64,000 bases of DNA from Streptomyces sp. NRRL F-5122 (GCF_001507435.1 NZ_LMWH01000243.1:284506-348505), one strand, 5' to 3'. Shown: positions 45,770 to 55,128, numbered from the stretch's first letter. The notes: a model not told the origin generated them from the letters alone. Translations and numbers: made by a program.

Positions 45770-45921
45770 GGGTGCGGAGGTTCCTCGGCGGAAGGGTGCG
45801 GGGGGCTGGGTGTCGTGTGCCGTCCGCCCGGGTCACGGGCGCGGCGCGGGCCCTGGTACGGGCGCGGGGAACAACAGCCGAGTCGTGTGGACTCAGGAGC
45901 GGCCGGAGCGGTGGGGCAGGC

Positions 45922-46014
45922 TCAACAGCCGGAACAGCAACGGCTACAGCGAGCGCGGGCAGCACCGAGCAACCCGACGGGGCGGGTCGAGGCGGCAGCC
46001 GAGTTCACGAGCAT
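45922..46014 (-). CDS. Cysteine-rich leader peptide upstream of cysteine dioxygenase
   Basis: A 30-codon reading frame starts at ATG 46014 and encodes [16 protein letters not shown], then GAARAR, then CSRCCSGC and TGA. Four of the last eight residues are Cys in a gene upstream of an enzyme that consumes cysteine. GTG 46020 (two codons upstream) or GTG 46008 could also start it. No good ribosome site precedes it. A TTGACA box at 46050-46045 with a -10-like TGTCCT would start transcription almost exactly at the ATG, so the peptide may be leaderless. Polycysteine leader ORFs that act as cysteine-responsive attenuators are known in mycobacteria; this looks like a Streptomyces counterpart. The mechanism here is inferred. 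Confidence 0.75.
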   Translation of the reverse strand: MLVNSAAASTRPVGLLGAARARCSRCCSGC

Positions 46015-46471
46015 GCTCACTAGGACATCGGTTCACACCTTCGCTGTCAACTTCGGTCCCGGAATGTGGGAACTGTTTCACCCCATCCGGTTCATCTGAC
46101 TGATGAAAGGTTTGTGCAGGGGGAGTCAGGGACACATGGAGCGCACCGCCGGACGTGTGGACGCCGTTGCGATCTCGTGATCCGACTGTGATCCGGTTCG
46201 CTTCGCCGTTCACGTCGGAACGAGATCGAACTTGTGGGCGTCCTTCCCTGTGGGGGCGGGCGGCTCGCGCGGACCCTCGATGGCTGTCAGGGTTTATGCC
46301 GATTTGAACACTTTCCGCAAAGCCTTGGTTCCGCAGAGTGAATAAGGGGCCCAATAGCAGATCTCGGCTTGACTGGCCCGGATCGGCACACTTGTAATTT
46401 CACTCGTGTCGTTCAGCCGAAATCGGTAACGGCTACATCACGGGGACGCGAAAGACTGACGAGGGGCGCAC
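46015..46471. promoter_or_regulatory. Divergent control region of whiB and cysteine dioxygenase
   Basis: A 457-bp spacer without a gene. It contains the minus-strand promoter above and a plus-strand promoter candidate for whiB, TTGACT at 46369-46374 and TGTAAT at 46393-46398 with an 18-nt spacer. The latter leaves a whiB leader of about 65 nt. Its AT content is higher than in the surrounding genes. Confidence 0.55.
46022..46050 (-). promoter_or_regulatory. Candidate leaderless promoter of the leader peptide/CDO unit
   Basis: On the minus strand TTGACA (46050-46045) is followed after 17 nt by TGTCCT (46027-46022). A start site about 7 nt further falls at 46014-46015, the leader ATG. The -35 is perfect; the -10 is weak. 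Confidence 0.55.
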
Positions 46472-46735
46472 ATGACCGAGCTGGTGCAGCAACTGCTGGT
46501 CGACGACGCGGACGAGGAACTCGGCTGGCAGGAGCGCGCGCTGTGCGCCCAGACCGACCCCGAGTCCTTCTTTCCCGAGAAGGGCGGCTCCACCCGCGAG
46601 GCCAAGAAGGTCTGCCTCGCCTGTGAGGTCCGCTCCGAGTGCCTCGAGTACGCGCTCGCCAACGACGAGCGGTTCGGCATCTGGGGCGGTCTGTCCGAGC
46701 GGGAGCGCCGGCGCCTCAAGAAGGCCGCCGTCTGA
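46472..46735 (+). CDS. whiB: WhiB, iron-sulfur developmental regulator
   Basis: The 87-residue Wbl protein has the four cysteines that bind a [4Fe-4S] cluster: RALCAQTD (C25), KKVCLACEV (C48, C51) and RSECLEY (C57). The GIWGGLSERER turn and the basic tail RRRLKKAAV follow. The sequence fits WhiB of S. coelicolor, which with WhiA activates sporulation-septation genes such as ftsZ; the mycobacterial counterpart is WhiB2. The ATG has GAGGGG upstream, and a promoter candidate is seen at 46369-46398. Divergent from cysteine dioxygenase and upstream of a large envelope gene set. Confidence 0.97.
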   Translation: MTELVQQLLVDDADEELGWQERALCAQTDPESFFPEKGGSTREAKKVCLACEVRSECLEYALANDERFGIWGGLSERERRRLKKAAV

Positions 46736-46989
46736 CGCCCACGGACCGCGAACCGTCCTCGAGGGCGCCCCGGGAAGAGCGCGTGCACGGGCCTCTCGCC
46801 GGTCCTCCGGCGAGCGATGAAAAGCGCACATCCATACGTAACGAACGGCCCGGCGCCGAGGGGTTGTCCACAGGCGGCGGACCGTGATCTTGTCCAGCGG
46901 TTAGTGTGGGCCTCCGTCCGAGACGTCCCGCTGCCCCCCTCGGGGCACAGGCGTCCACCGCAGTCCATCGAACCGGGGCCCGTACCTCG

Positions 46990-49900
46990 ATGTCCGTGCA
47001 CAGCCATACGGCGGCCCAACACAACGCCGCCACGCCAGAGTTCCCGCGTCACGTGGTCACCGCGGTGCTCGTCGCCCACGACGGCGCCCGCTGGCTGCCC
47101 GACGCGCTCACCGGGCTGCTCGGCCAGGAGCGCCCCGTGCAGTACGCCGTGGCTGCCGACACCGGCAGCGCGGACGCCTCCGCACAGCTGCTTTCCGAGG
47201 CCCTCGGCCCCGATCGCGTCCTGCACCTCGCCCGCCGTACCGGCTTCGGCCAGGCCGTCGAGGAGGCGAACCGCAGCGCGCCCGTGCTGAGCCCCGAAGA
47301 TCTTCCCTATCTCAAACGCCCCAGCGGCTGGGACCCCGTCACCCGCACCTGGCGGGACGAGGCGTACGAGATGCCGGAGCTGCCGTACGGCGAGCCGGTG
47401 CACTGGCTGTGGCTTCTGCACGACGACTGCGCGCCCGAACCCGACGCCCTGGCCGAGATGCTCCGCCTTGTGGAGAACGAACTCGAGCTGGGCCGGGACG
47501 ACGTGGCCGTCGTCGGTCCCAAGCTCCGGGGCTGGTACGACCGCCGGCAGCTCCTCGAGGTCGGCGTGACCATCGCCAACTCCGGTCGCCGCTGGACCGG
47601 TCTGGACCGCCGCGAACAGGACCAGGGCCAGCACGACCACATCCGCCCGGTGCTGTCCGTCTCCACGGCCGGCATGCTCGTCCGGCGCGACGTCTTCGAG
47701 GAGCTCGGCGGGTTCGACCGGCATCTGCCGCTGATGCGCGACGACGTCGACCTGTGCTGGCGCGCCAACGCGGCGGGACACCGCGTCCTCGTCGCCCCCG
47801 ACGCGGTCGTGCGCCACGCCGAGGCGGCCTCCCGCGAGCGCCGCGCCGTCGACTGCGTGGGCCGCACCGCGGCCTCCCCGCACAAGGTCGACAAGGCGGG
47901 CGCCGTCTACACCCTCCTCGTCAACGCACGCACGGCACAGCTGCCCTGGATCCTGCTGCGGCTGGTGCTCGGCACCCTGCTGCGCACGGTGGCCTATCTC
48001 GTCGGCAAGGTGCCCGGACAGGCCCTCGACGAGATCCGCGGCCTGCTGGGTACGGCGCTGCGGCCCGAGCGGATCATCGCCGGCCGCCGAAGGCGCGGCC
48101 GCCCGCTGGTCGACAAGGACGAGCTGCGGCCGTTGTTCCCGCCGCGGGGAGCGACCGTCCGGGCCACCGTCGAACAGATCGCGAGCAACCTGGTGGGTCG
48201 CTCCGACCCCGAGGTCTCCGCGGCCGGCCGGCACGGTGCGGGCCTGGAGTCCGGACCCGGCGGTGACGACGCCGACTTCCTGGAGGTCGAGCAGTTCGCC
48301 CGGCTCAAGCGCATCGGCCGCAAGCCCGGACCTGTGCTCTTCGTCGTCCTCCTGGTCTTCTCCCTCATCGCCTGCCGTGCCCTGCTGGGCGGTGGCGCGC
48401 TCGCCGGCGGAGCGATGCTGCCCGCGCCCGCCGACGCCTCCGAGCTGTGGGCGCGGTATCTCGACGCCTGGCATCCGGTCGGTGCGGGCGGCACCCAGTC
48501 CGCGCCGCCCTACCTCGCCCTCGTCGCCCTGCTGTCGAGCATCCTGTTCGGCTCCACCGGACTCGCGGTCACGGTGCTGCTCGTCTGCTCCGTGCCGCTG
48601 GCCGGCTTCACGGCGTACTTCGCCTCGCGGCCGCTCGTCGAGTCGCGGCTGCTGCGTGCGTGGGCGTCCGTCGCCTACGCCTTCCTGCCCGCCGCCACCG
48701 GCGCGCTCGCGGGCGGCCGCATCGGTACGGCGGTCCTCGCGGTCCTGCTGCCGCTCATCGCGCGCGCTGCCGTCGCCGCCGGAGGCCTCGCCCACGCCTC
48801 GGGCACCCGCGGCAGCTGGCGCGCCACCTGGGCCTACGCCCTGCTGCTGACGATCACCACCGCGTTCACCCCCATCGTGTGGCCGATCGCCCTGGTGCTC
48901 GGCGTCGCGCTGCTCGCGGTGCGCAGGAGCGACATCGTCGCCTACGGCCTGCGTTTCCTCGTCCTGCTGGGCACCCCCCTGCTGCTCCTCGCCCCCTGGT
49001 CGCTGTCGCTGCTGCCCTTCGGCTTCTTCAAGGAAGCGGGTCTCGACTACGGCAAGAGCGCGGCCTCCGCCTCGGACCTGCTCGGAGCGAGCCCGGGAGG
49101 TCCCGGCACCGTCAGCGGGCTGATGTTGATCGGCATCGTGCTCGCCGCGCTGGCCGCCCTGATGCGCTCCGAACGTGCGGCCGGCATCCGGACGGCATGG
49201 GCGGTCGCGCTGGTGGCCCTCGTCTTCGCGGTCCTGTCCAACGGCTCGGCCTGGGCCGGACCCGCGACCCTCGTCTACGGCCTGGCGCTCCTGTCGGCCG
49301 CGGTCGTCGGCGCCGACGGCGCCCAGGAGCGCGTGGCCGAGCAGAGCTTCGGCTGGCGTCAGCCCGTCGCCGCGCTCATCGCGTTCGCCTCCGCGGCCGG
49401 CCCCCTGCTCATCGCCGCCGGCTGGATGATCCGCGGTGCAGACGGGCCTCTGGAGCGGCGTGACGCCGTGCAGGTGCCCGCGTTCGTGGCCGAGGAGGGC
49501 GGCACCTCCGACCAGGCCCGGACCCTCGTCCTCGACAGCCAGTCCACCGCACGCGTCGGGTACACGCTGGTCCGCGGTTCCGGCGCCCGCCTCGGTGACG
49601 GTGAACTCGCCACGCAGGACGGCGAGAACAGAAACCTCGACAAGGTCGTCGCCAACCTCGTCGCGGGTTCCGGCGCCGACCAGGCCGACGAGCTCGGCGG
49701 CTTCGCCGTGCGTTACGTCCTCGTCCGCAAGGGCGCTCCGCGCGAGATCAGCCGGGTGCTGGACGCCACGCCCGGACTGACCCGGCTCAGCCAGCAGGAC
49801 GGCAGCGCCCTGTGGCGGGTGGACCGGCAGGTCTCCCGGGCGGCGATCGTGAGCGGCTCCGCCGCGCCGGAGGCCGTCCCGGCCGGTCCCGTCGACATCC

Positions 49901-50598
49901 ACTCGAAGATCCCGTCCGGTGCCGAGGGCCGTGTCCTGCGGATCGCCGACACCGCGGACGCCGGCTGGACCGCGACCCTGGACGGCAGGCCGCTGACCCG
50001 GACCACGGTCGACGGCTGGGCCCAGGGCTTCGAACTGCCCTCCTCCGGCGGCACGTTGGACGTCACGTACGACACACCCATCGGCCACACGGCATGGCTG
50101 TGGGCACAGGGCGCACTCGCCGTCGTCGTGCTGGTGCTGGCCCTGCCGGGCCGCCGCCGCGATGTCGACGACGACCTCCCCGAGGAGCGGTTCGTGCCCG
50201 CGCAGGACACCACCGGCGAGGGCCGCCGCGCCCGCAGGCTGCGCGCTCAGGCGGAGGCGGAGGAGCAGGCACACGACGCCGACGCGCCGCCTCCGGAGGA
50301 GCAGCCCGTGCAGGTCCCGCAGCAGCCGGTGTACGACGAGTGGGACACGGCCGGCTACGGGAACGGCGAGTACGGCACCTACGGCGGCGATCAGTACCAG
50401 GGCGTCCCGCAGCAGTACGCGCAGGGCACCTACGAGCAGCAGCCGTACCAGGCCGACCCCTATCAGGGCGCCCAGTACGACCCCTACGCCTACGGGAACC
50501 CCACGCAGTACGACCAGACGTACACCCAGGGCTACGCCATGCCGTACGACCCGGCGCACGGCACCGACCAAGAGCGCCCCGACGGGAGCCAGCAGTGA
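46990..50598 (+). CDS. Very large membrane glycosyltransferase (GT2) with C-terminal Tyr/Gln-rich tail
   Basis: The 1202-residue protein starts with a GT2 catalytic domain over about the first 300 residues (VTAVLVAHDGARWLPDALTG, LLHDDCAPEPDALAEML, RDDVDLCWRANAAGHR). A multi-span membrane region with roughly a dozen segments follows (about 300-830). An extracytoplasmic beta-rich part comes next (RVLRIADTADAGWTATLDGR), then a last span (AWLWAQGALAVVVLVLALPG). A cytoplasmic low-complexity tail of about 130 residues is full of Tyr, Gln and Gly. It probably builds a cell-wall or surface glycan. Coupled by GTGA to DUF5719. The ATG at 46990 is chosen by homology-like N-terminus; the ribosome site is weak. 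Confidence 0.88.
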   Translation: MSVHSHTAAQHNAATPEFPRHVVTAVLVAHDGARWLPDALTGLLGQERPVQYAVAADTGSADASAQLLSEALGPDRVLHLARRTGFGQAVEEANRSAPVLSPEDLPYLKRPSGWDPVTRTWRDEAYEMPELPYGEPVHWLWLLHDDCAPEPDALAEMLRLVENELELGRDDVAVVGPKLRGWYDRRQLLEVGVTIANSGRRWTGLDRREQDQGQHDHIRPVLSVSTAGMLVRRDVFEELGGFDRHLPLMRDDVDLCWRANAAGHRVLVAPDAVVRHAEAASRERRAVDCVGRTAASPHKVDKAGAVYTLLVNARTAQLPWILLRLVLGTLLRTVAYLVGKVPGQALDEIRGLLGTALRPERIIAGRRRRGRPLVDKDELRPLFPPRGATVRATVEQIASNLVGRSDPEVSAAGRHGAGLESGPGGDDADFLEVEQFARLKRIGRKPGPVLFVVLLVFSLIACRALLGGGALAGGAMLPAPADASELWARYLDAWHPVGAGGTQSAPPYLALVALLSSILFGSTGLAVTVLLVCSVPLAGFTAYFASRPLVESRLLRAWASVAYAFLPAATGALAGGRIGTAVLAVLLPLIARAAVAAGGLAHASGTRGSWRATWAYALLLTITTAFTPIVWPIALVLGVALLAVRRSDIVAYGLRFLVLLGTPLLLLAPWSLSLLPFGFFKEAGLDYGKSAASASDLLGASPGGPGTVSGLMLIGIVLAALAALMRSERAAGIRTAWAVALVALVFAVLSNGSAWAGPATLVYGLALLSAAVVGADGAQERVAEQSFGWRQPVAALIAFASAAGPLLIAAGWMIRGADGPLERRDAVQVPAFVAEEGGTSDQARTLVLDSQSTARVGYTLVRGSGARLGDGELATQDGENRNLDKVVANLVAGSGADQADELGGFAVRYVLVRKGAPREISRVLDATPGLTRLSQQDGSALWRVDRQVSRAAIVSGSAAPEAVPAGPVDIHSKIPSGAEGRVLRIADTADAGWTATLDGRPLTRTTVDGWAQGFELPSSGGTLDVTYDTPIGHTAWLWAQGALAVVVLVLALPGRRRDVDDDLPEERFVPAQDTTGEGRRARRLRAQAEAEEQAHDADAPPPEEQPVQVPQQPVYDEWDTAGYGNGEYGTYGGDQYQGVPQQYAQGTYEQQPYQADPYQGAQYDPYAYGNPTQYDQTYTQGYAMPYDPAHGTDQERPDGSQQ

Positions 50599-52130
50599 AG
50601 CGCACGACCCTGTCCCTGATCGCCGGCACGACCGCGCTCGCCGCCGTCACCGGCTTCGCGGCGCTCACGGCTCCGTCCGCCTCCGGCAGCGGCGCCGCGA
50701 AGCCGGCTGCCCGGCTGCCCGTGGAGCAGACCCGGCTGCTGTGCCCCGAGCCGAGCACCTCCGACATCGCCGACACCACGTACACGTCCTTCACACCGGT
50801 CGCGCAGGGCACGGACGGCGGCGGCAAGGCCCAACTCGTCGCGGCGGGCGAGCAGTCGGCGGACGCCTCGGGCTCCTCCCAGAGCGGGAAGAGCGGCAAG
50901 GACGGCAAGAGCGGCAAGAGCACGAAGAAGTCCGATGCGCCCACCGTGACCCCCAAGGCGCCCGGGACACCGGTCACCGGGGACGGCTCGGGTTCGGACA
51001 CGCCCGCGCTGATCGGCACGGCCACGGGCCGGTTCGCACCCGGCTGGACGGTCCAGGAGACGACCCAGGTCGCCGCGGGCACCGGTCGTGGGCTGCTGGG
51101 CACCAACTGCACCGCCCCGGACACGGAGTTCTGGTTCCCTGGCGCCAGCACCGCCGGCTCCCGCACCGACTACGTGCACCTGACCAACCCGGACGACTCC
51201 GCCGCGGTCGTCGACATCGAGCTGTACGGCAAGGACGGCAACCTCAAGTCGGTGGTCGGCGAGGGCATCACCGTCCAGCCGCACTCCACCGAGCCGGTCC
51301 TGCTGTCCACGCTCACCGCGGCGAAGGAGAACGACCTCACGGTCCACGTCAGCGTCCGCAGCGGCCGGGTCGCCGCCGCCGTGCTGGCCCTCGACGACAA
51401 GCTGGGCGGCGACTGGCTGCCCGCCTCCACGGACCCCGCGAGCTCGCTCGTGCTGCCCGGCATCCCCAAGGACGCCACGGACGTCCGACTGATCGCCTTC
51501 GCGCCCGGTGACGCCGACGCCGATCTGAAGGTGCGCCTCGCTTCGCCCTCCGGGCAGATCACCCCCGCAGGGAACGAGACGTTGCATGTGAAGGGCGGCA
51601 TGACCACGGCGGTGGATCTCGGACCGCTCACGCGCGGCGAGGCGGGCTCCCTGGTGCTGTCCGCCGGCGACAGCCCGGTCCCGGTGGTGGCCGCCCTGCG
51701 GGTGGTCCGGGGCAAGGGCGACAAGCAGGAGTCGGCGTTCATCCCGGCGACCGCCCCGGTCGGTACGCGTGCGTCGGTCGCGGACAACAGCGCCAAGGGC
51801 AGCACCCTCGCGCTGACCGCTGTGGGCGGCTCGGCCACGGTCAAGGTGACCGCCTCGGCGGGCAGCGAGGGCGGCACCGCGGCGACCAAGAAGTACACGA
51901 TCAAGGGGGGCACGACCCAGAACGTGGAGGCGCCCGTGCCGAACAACCTCAAGGGCACCTATGCGCTCACGATCGAGCCGGTCTCCGGCGGCCCCGTCCA
52001 TGCCGCCCGCATCCTCCAGACGACGATGGAGGGGGTGCCGGCGTTCACGGTGCAGACCCTTCCCGACGACCGGGGGACGGTCGCGGTGCCGCAGGCCGAC
52101 GAGGACCTGTCGGTGCTGCTGAAGAAGTGA
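50595..52130 (+). CDS. DUF5719 secreted/membrane protein
   Basis: The 511-residue protein has an N-terminal signal/anchor (TLSLIAGTTALAAVTGFAAL) and an early Cys motif TRLLCPEPS. A Ser/Gly/Lys-rich linker (SGKSGKDGKSGKSTKKS) and then repeated beta-rich segments follow. These include TEFWFPGASTAGSRTDYVHL, LYGKDGNLKSVVGEGITVQP and VVAALRVVRGKGDKQESAF. DUF5719 proteins sit next to this type of glycosyltransferase in actinobacteria. The GTG start overlaps the stop of the glycosyltransferase, so the two probably function together in the envelope. No enzymatic motif recognised. Confidence 0.87.
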   Translation: MKRTTLSLIAGTTALAAVTGFAALTAPSASGSGAAKPAARLPVEQTRLLCPEPSTSDIADTTYTSFTPVAQGTDGGGKAQLVAAGEQSADASGSSQSGKSGKDGKSGKSTKKSDAPTVTPKAPGTPVTGDGSGSDTPALIGTATGRFAPGWTVQETTQVAAGTGRGLLGTNCTAPDTEFWFPGASTAGSRTDYVHLTNPDDSAAVVDIELYGKDGNLKSVVGEGITVQPHSTEPVLLSTLTAAKENDLTVHVSVRSGRVAAAVLALDDKLGGDWLPASTDPASSLVLPGIPKDATDVRLIAFAPGDADADLKVRLASPSGQITPAGNETLHVKGGMTTAVDLGPLTRGEAGSLVLSAGDSPVPVVAALRVVRGKGDKQESAFIPATAPVGTRASVADNSAKGSTLALTAVGGSATVKVTASAGSEGGTAATKKYTIKGGTTQNVEAPVPNNLKGTYALTIEPVSGGPVHAARILQTTMEGVPAFTVQTLPDDRGTVAVPQADEDLSVLLKK

Positions 52131-52157
52131 CCGGCCGGGGCCTGCGGCCCCGGCCGG
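52131..52157. terminator. Stem-loop between convergent DUF5719 and metallopeptidase genes
   Basis: Perfect 12-bp arms CCGGCCGGGGCC and GGCCCCGGCCGG with loop TGC directly follow the stop. Confidence 0.88.
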
Positions 52158-52176
52158 CTCCGGTTACGGCCGCGGA

Positions 52177-52626
52177 TCAGTCCTCGCCGTAGCGCGGGTC
52201 GACCGTCTCCGGGGTCAGCCCGAGCAGCTCCGCCACCTGCTCCACCACGACCTCGTGGACCAGGGCGGCGCGCTCGTCGCGGCCCTTCGTCCTGATCTCG
52301 ACCGGGCGGCGGTAGACGACCACCCGTGCCCGGCGGCCCTCGCGTGCCGGGATCGTGCCCCCGAGCGGCACCGCCTCGTCGTCCCAGGCGTCGGCGGTGC
52401 CGTCGAGCCGCGGCACCTCCAGGACGAGGAAGTCGATGTCGGCGAGCTGCGGCCAGTGCCGTTCCAGACGCTCCACGGAGTCCTGCACCAGGTCCGCGAA
52501 CACCTCGGCGCGGCTCGCGGAGAGGGGAACCTGGGGCGGGGCCACGGGGCCGCGCATGCCTCTGCCGTGACGATCGCGGCGGCGGGGCCCGGGTGCGGCG
52601 TCGCGGGGCGTTACAGGGGTGTCCAT
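52177..52626 (-). CDS. Small metallopeptidase-family protein (PF06262 type)
   Basis: The 149-residue protein has a basic N-terminal tail, then the MMP-like domain (FADLVQDSVERLERHWPQLA, VVVYRRPVEIRTKGRDERAA). The putative metal motif is LVHEVVVEQVAELLG, where the usual HExxH is replaced by HEVVVEQ, and it ends TPETVDPRYGED. The altered motif raises doubt about zinc catalysis, but actinobacterial members commonly show it. The start is ATG 52626. An ortholog lies beside whiB2 in mycobacteria, so linkage to this block is old. Confidence 0.85.
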   Translation of the reverse strand: MDTPVTPRDAAPGPRRRDRHGRGMRGPVAPPQVPLSASRAEVFADLVQDSVERLERHWPQLADIDFLVLEVPRLDGTADAWDDEAVPLGGTIPAREGRRARVVVYRRPVEIRTKGRDERAALVHEVVVEQVAELLGLTPETVDPRYGED

Positions 52627-53012
52627 CACTGTCGAAGCGTAGTCCCAGCGGGGCCCCCGCGCCCTGCCCCACACACCTCGTGCCCCCCGAAGCCGATCTG
52701 TCCAACCGGCTCGCCGGGGCCGGGGCCGCGAAGGTGTCCCGAGGCGCACTTCATGTCGCATGATGACCATTCCAGCCAAGCTTGGGCTCGATTCGGTATC
52801 TCCCATGGACCGCCGACCTCATGAGAATTGTCGAGGTTTGTACTAAGTGGTGACCGGTTCCTTGGGTGACCGGTGGCTGCACGCGACGGGTCCGCGCAGG
52901 TCAGACCGTGCGGCCCGGGAGGGCGTGTGGGCCGTCTCACAGCACGACACGGTGGAGTGACCTGGGGGAGAGTCGTCGCGGCCCGCTCAAGAGTGCGGTA
53001 CCGTCCAACGTC
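52627..53012. other. Divergent intergenic region
   Basis: 386 bp without a gene. Two copies of GGTGACCGGT (52849-52858 and 52865-52874, 16 bp apart) could be a regulator site. A TACCGT hexamer at 52999-53004 ends 8 nt before the DUF3499 start. Confidence 0.5.
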
Positions 53013-53390
53013 GTGAGCCCTGTACGTCGCTGTTCGCGCACCGCTTGCGGCCGTCCTGCCGTAGCGACGCTGACGTACGTCTACGCCGACTCGACCGCGG
53101 TCCTCGGCCCGCTCGCCACCTACGCCGAACCCCACTGCTACGACCTGTGCGCCGAGCACTCCGAGCGTCTGACCGCCCCGCGCGGCTGGGAGGTCGTCCG
53201 CCTTCTGGACGGCTCGACCCCGGCCCGCCCCAGCGGCGACGATCTCGAAGCACTCGCCAACGCCGTGCGGGAGGCCGCCCGTCCGCAACAGCGCGCGGCC
53301 GAGGCGGGCGGTGGCGGTGGCCGTACGGCGGATCCGATGGAGGTCGCTCGGCGCGGCCATCTGCGGGTGCTGCGCTCGCCTGACAACTGA
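53013..53390 (+). CDS. DUF3499 family protein
   Basis: The 125-residue protein has an N-terminal zinc-ribbon-like set of cysteines (RRCSRTACGRPAV, then HCYDLCAEHSERL), a WEVVRL strand and a charged tail. The family is confined to actinobacteria and has no assigned function. The start is GTG 53013; there is no ribosome site, but TACCGT 8 nt upstream suits a leaderless message. It sits immediately upstream of manB, as its homologue does in mycobacteria. Confidence 0.87.
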   Translation: MSPVRRCSRTACGRPAVATLTYVYADSTAVLGPLATYAEPHCYDLCAEHSERLTAPRGWEVVRLLDGSTPARPSGDDLEALANAVREAARPQQRAAEAGGGGGRTADPMEVARRGHLRVLRSPDN

Positions 53391-53641
53391 CCGGCCCTCG
53401 CCCGGAGTTCCGTCTCCTGAGACAGTTCCCCGTGCGCGGTGCCGACCGCGGCGTTCCCCCGTCCCCGCCTGCCCGGAGATTCCGTGTCCCCCGGGTTCCG
53501 GTGCCGATGCGCCCGGGTGTCGGATGAGCCTTGGTGTGAACTCCGTGGGAACTGTTCGCCAGGGAGACGGGACCGCTTCGCCCGGCCCCGGTCCCAGCGG
53601 GTAGTTTGGGGGCCATTGTTCAGACCTCAGGAGGGTTGGCC

Positions 53642-55006
53642 GTGGCTGCTGATCTGTCGCAGATCGTGAAGGCGTACGACGTACGCGGTGTCGTTCCGGA
53701 CCAGTGGGACGAGTCGCTCGCCGAGCTCTTCGGGGCCGCCTTCGCACAGGTGACCGGTGCGGGAGCCATCGTGGTCGGTCATGACATGCGCCCCTCGTCC
53801 CCGGGGCTGTCGCGGGCCTTCGCGCGCGGTGCGGCCGCACGCGGCGTGGACGTGACCGAGATCGGGCTGTGCTCGACGGACCAGCTGTACTACGCGTCGG
53901 GGGCGTTCGGGCTGCCGGGCGCGATGTTCACCGCCTCGCACAACCCGGCGAAGTACAACGGCATCAAGATGTGCCGCGCCGGCGCCGCCCCGGTCGGCCA
54001 GGACACGGGCCTGACCGAAATCCGCGAACTGGTCGAGCAGTGGCTGGACTCGGGCGCGCCGGAGCCCGCGCAGACGCCGGGGGCGATCACACATCGCGAG
54101 ACCCTGGACGACTACGCGGCGTACCTGCGCTCCCTCGTCGACCTGACGTCCATCCGCACCCTGAAGGTCGTCGTGGACGCGGGCAACGGCATGGGCGGGC
54201 ACACCGTCCCCACCGTCTTCGCCGGGCTGCCGATCGACCTGGTCCCCATGTACTTCGAGCTGGACGGCACGTTCCCCAACCACGAGGCCAATCCGCTGGA
54301 CCCGGCGAACATCGTCGACCTGCAGAAGCGGGTGCGCGAGGAGGGTGCCGACATCGGCATCGCCTTCGACGGCGACGCCGACCGCTGCTTCGTCGTGGAC
54401 GGACAGGGCGACCCGGTCTCACCGTCCGCGATCACGGCTCTGGTCGCCGCGCGGGAGCTCGGCAAGAACGGCGGCAAGGGCACGGTCATCCACAACCTGA
54501 TCACGTCGTGGTCGGTGCCCGAGGTCGTGCGGGAGCACGGCGGGACGCCGGTCCGCACACGCGTGGGCCACTCCTTCATCAAGGCGGAGATGGCGCGCAC
54601 GGGCGCGATCTTCGGCGGTGAGCACTCGGCGCACTACTACTTCAAGGAGTTCTGGAACGCGGACACGGGCATGCTGGCCGCCCTGCACGTGCTCGCGGCT
54701 CTGGGGGGCCAGGACCAGCCGCTGTCGCGGCTGGTCGCCGAGTACGACCGCTATGTGGGCTCCGGGGAGATCAACTCCACGGTCGACGACCAGAAGGCCC
54801 GCCTCGCGGCGGTCAAGGCGGCCTACCAGGGTGTCGAGGGCCTGGAGCTGGACGAGCTGGACGGACTGACCGTCTCCGCCGCCGACTGGTGGTTCAACGT
54901 CCGCCCCTCCAACACCGAACCGCTGCTCCGCCTGAACGCGGAGGCGAAGGACGAGGCGGCCATGGCGAAGATCCGGGACGAGGTACTGGCGATCATCCGG
55001 GGCTGA
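53642..55006 (+). CDS. manB: Phosphomannomutase / phosphoglucomutase
   Basis: Interconverts mannose-6-phosphate and mannose-1-phosphate, supplying ManC. The 454-residue alpha-D-phosphohexomutase has the phosphoserine loop [13 protein letters not shown], the metal loop [15 protein letters not shown] near 237-251, the sugar loop [10 protein letters not shown] and the phosphate-binding [12 protein letters not shown] near the C-terminus. The GTG start has AGGAGGG upstream. It heads a run of genes (Trm112-like, SIS, manA) in the same direction. A 9-bp hairpin follows its stop. Confidence 0.95.
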   Translation: MAADLSQIVKAYDVRGVVPDQWDESLAELFGAAFAQVTGAGAIVVGHDMRPSSPGLSRAFARGAAARGVDVTEIGLCSTDQLYYASGAFGLPGAMFTASHNPAKYNGIKMCRAGAAPVGQDTGLTEIRELVEQWLDSGAPEPAQTPGAITHRETLDDYAAYLRSLVDLTSIRTLKVVVDAGNGMGGHTVPTVFAGLPIDLVPMYFELDGTFPNHEANPLDPANIVDLQKRVREEGADIGIAFDGDADRCFVVDGQGDPVSPSAITALVAARELGKNGGKGTVIHNLITSWSVPEVVREHGGTPVRTRVGHSFIKAEMARTGAIFGGEHSAHYYFKEFWNADTGMLAALHVLAALGGQDQPLSRLVAEYDRYVGSGEINSTVDDQKARLAAVKAAYQGVEGLELDELDGLTVSAADWWFNVRPSNTEPLLRLNAEAKDEAAMAKIRDEVLAIIRG

Positions 55007-55020
55007 CGTCCCTCGCCACC

Positions 55021-55048
55021 GGCCTCCCTCCCGCGCGGAAGGGAGGCC
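55021..55048 (+). terminator. Hairpin after manB
   Basis: Nine-bp arms GGCCTCCCT and AGGGAGGCC with a 10-nt loop start 14 bp past the stop. It may reduce but not prevent readthrough to the next genes. Confidence 0.6.
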
Positions 55049-55128
55049 GGACCTGCCCAACCACCGCATGCAGGGCCCCGCAGCGGTACTCTGACCAGGC
55101 ACAGCGCCTCCGTCCGAAGGGACCTTTC

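Noticed and set aside
42870..45965. A single giant minus-strand protein covering fbiB, fbiA and the dioxygenase region
   Set aside because: The frame happens to be open, but only the fbiB part (42870-44174) has family motifs. fbiA and the dioxygenase are clearly encoded in other frames.
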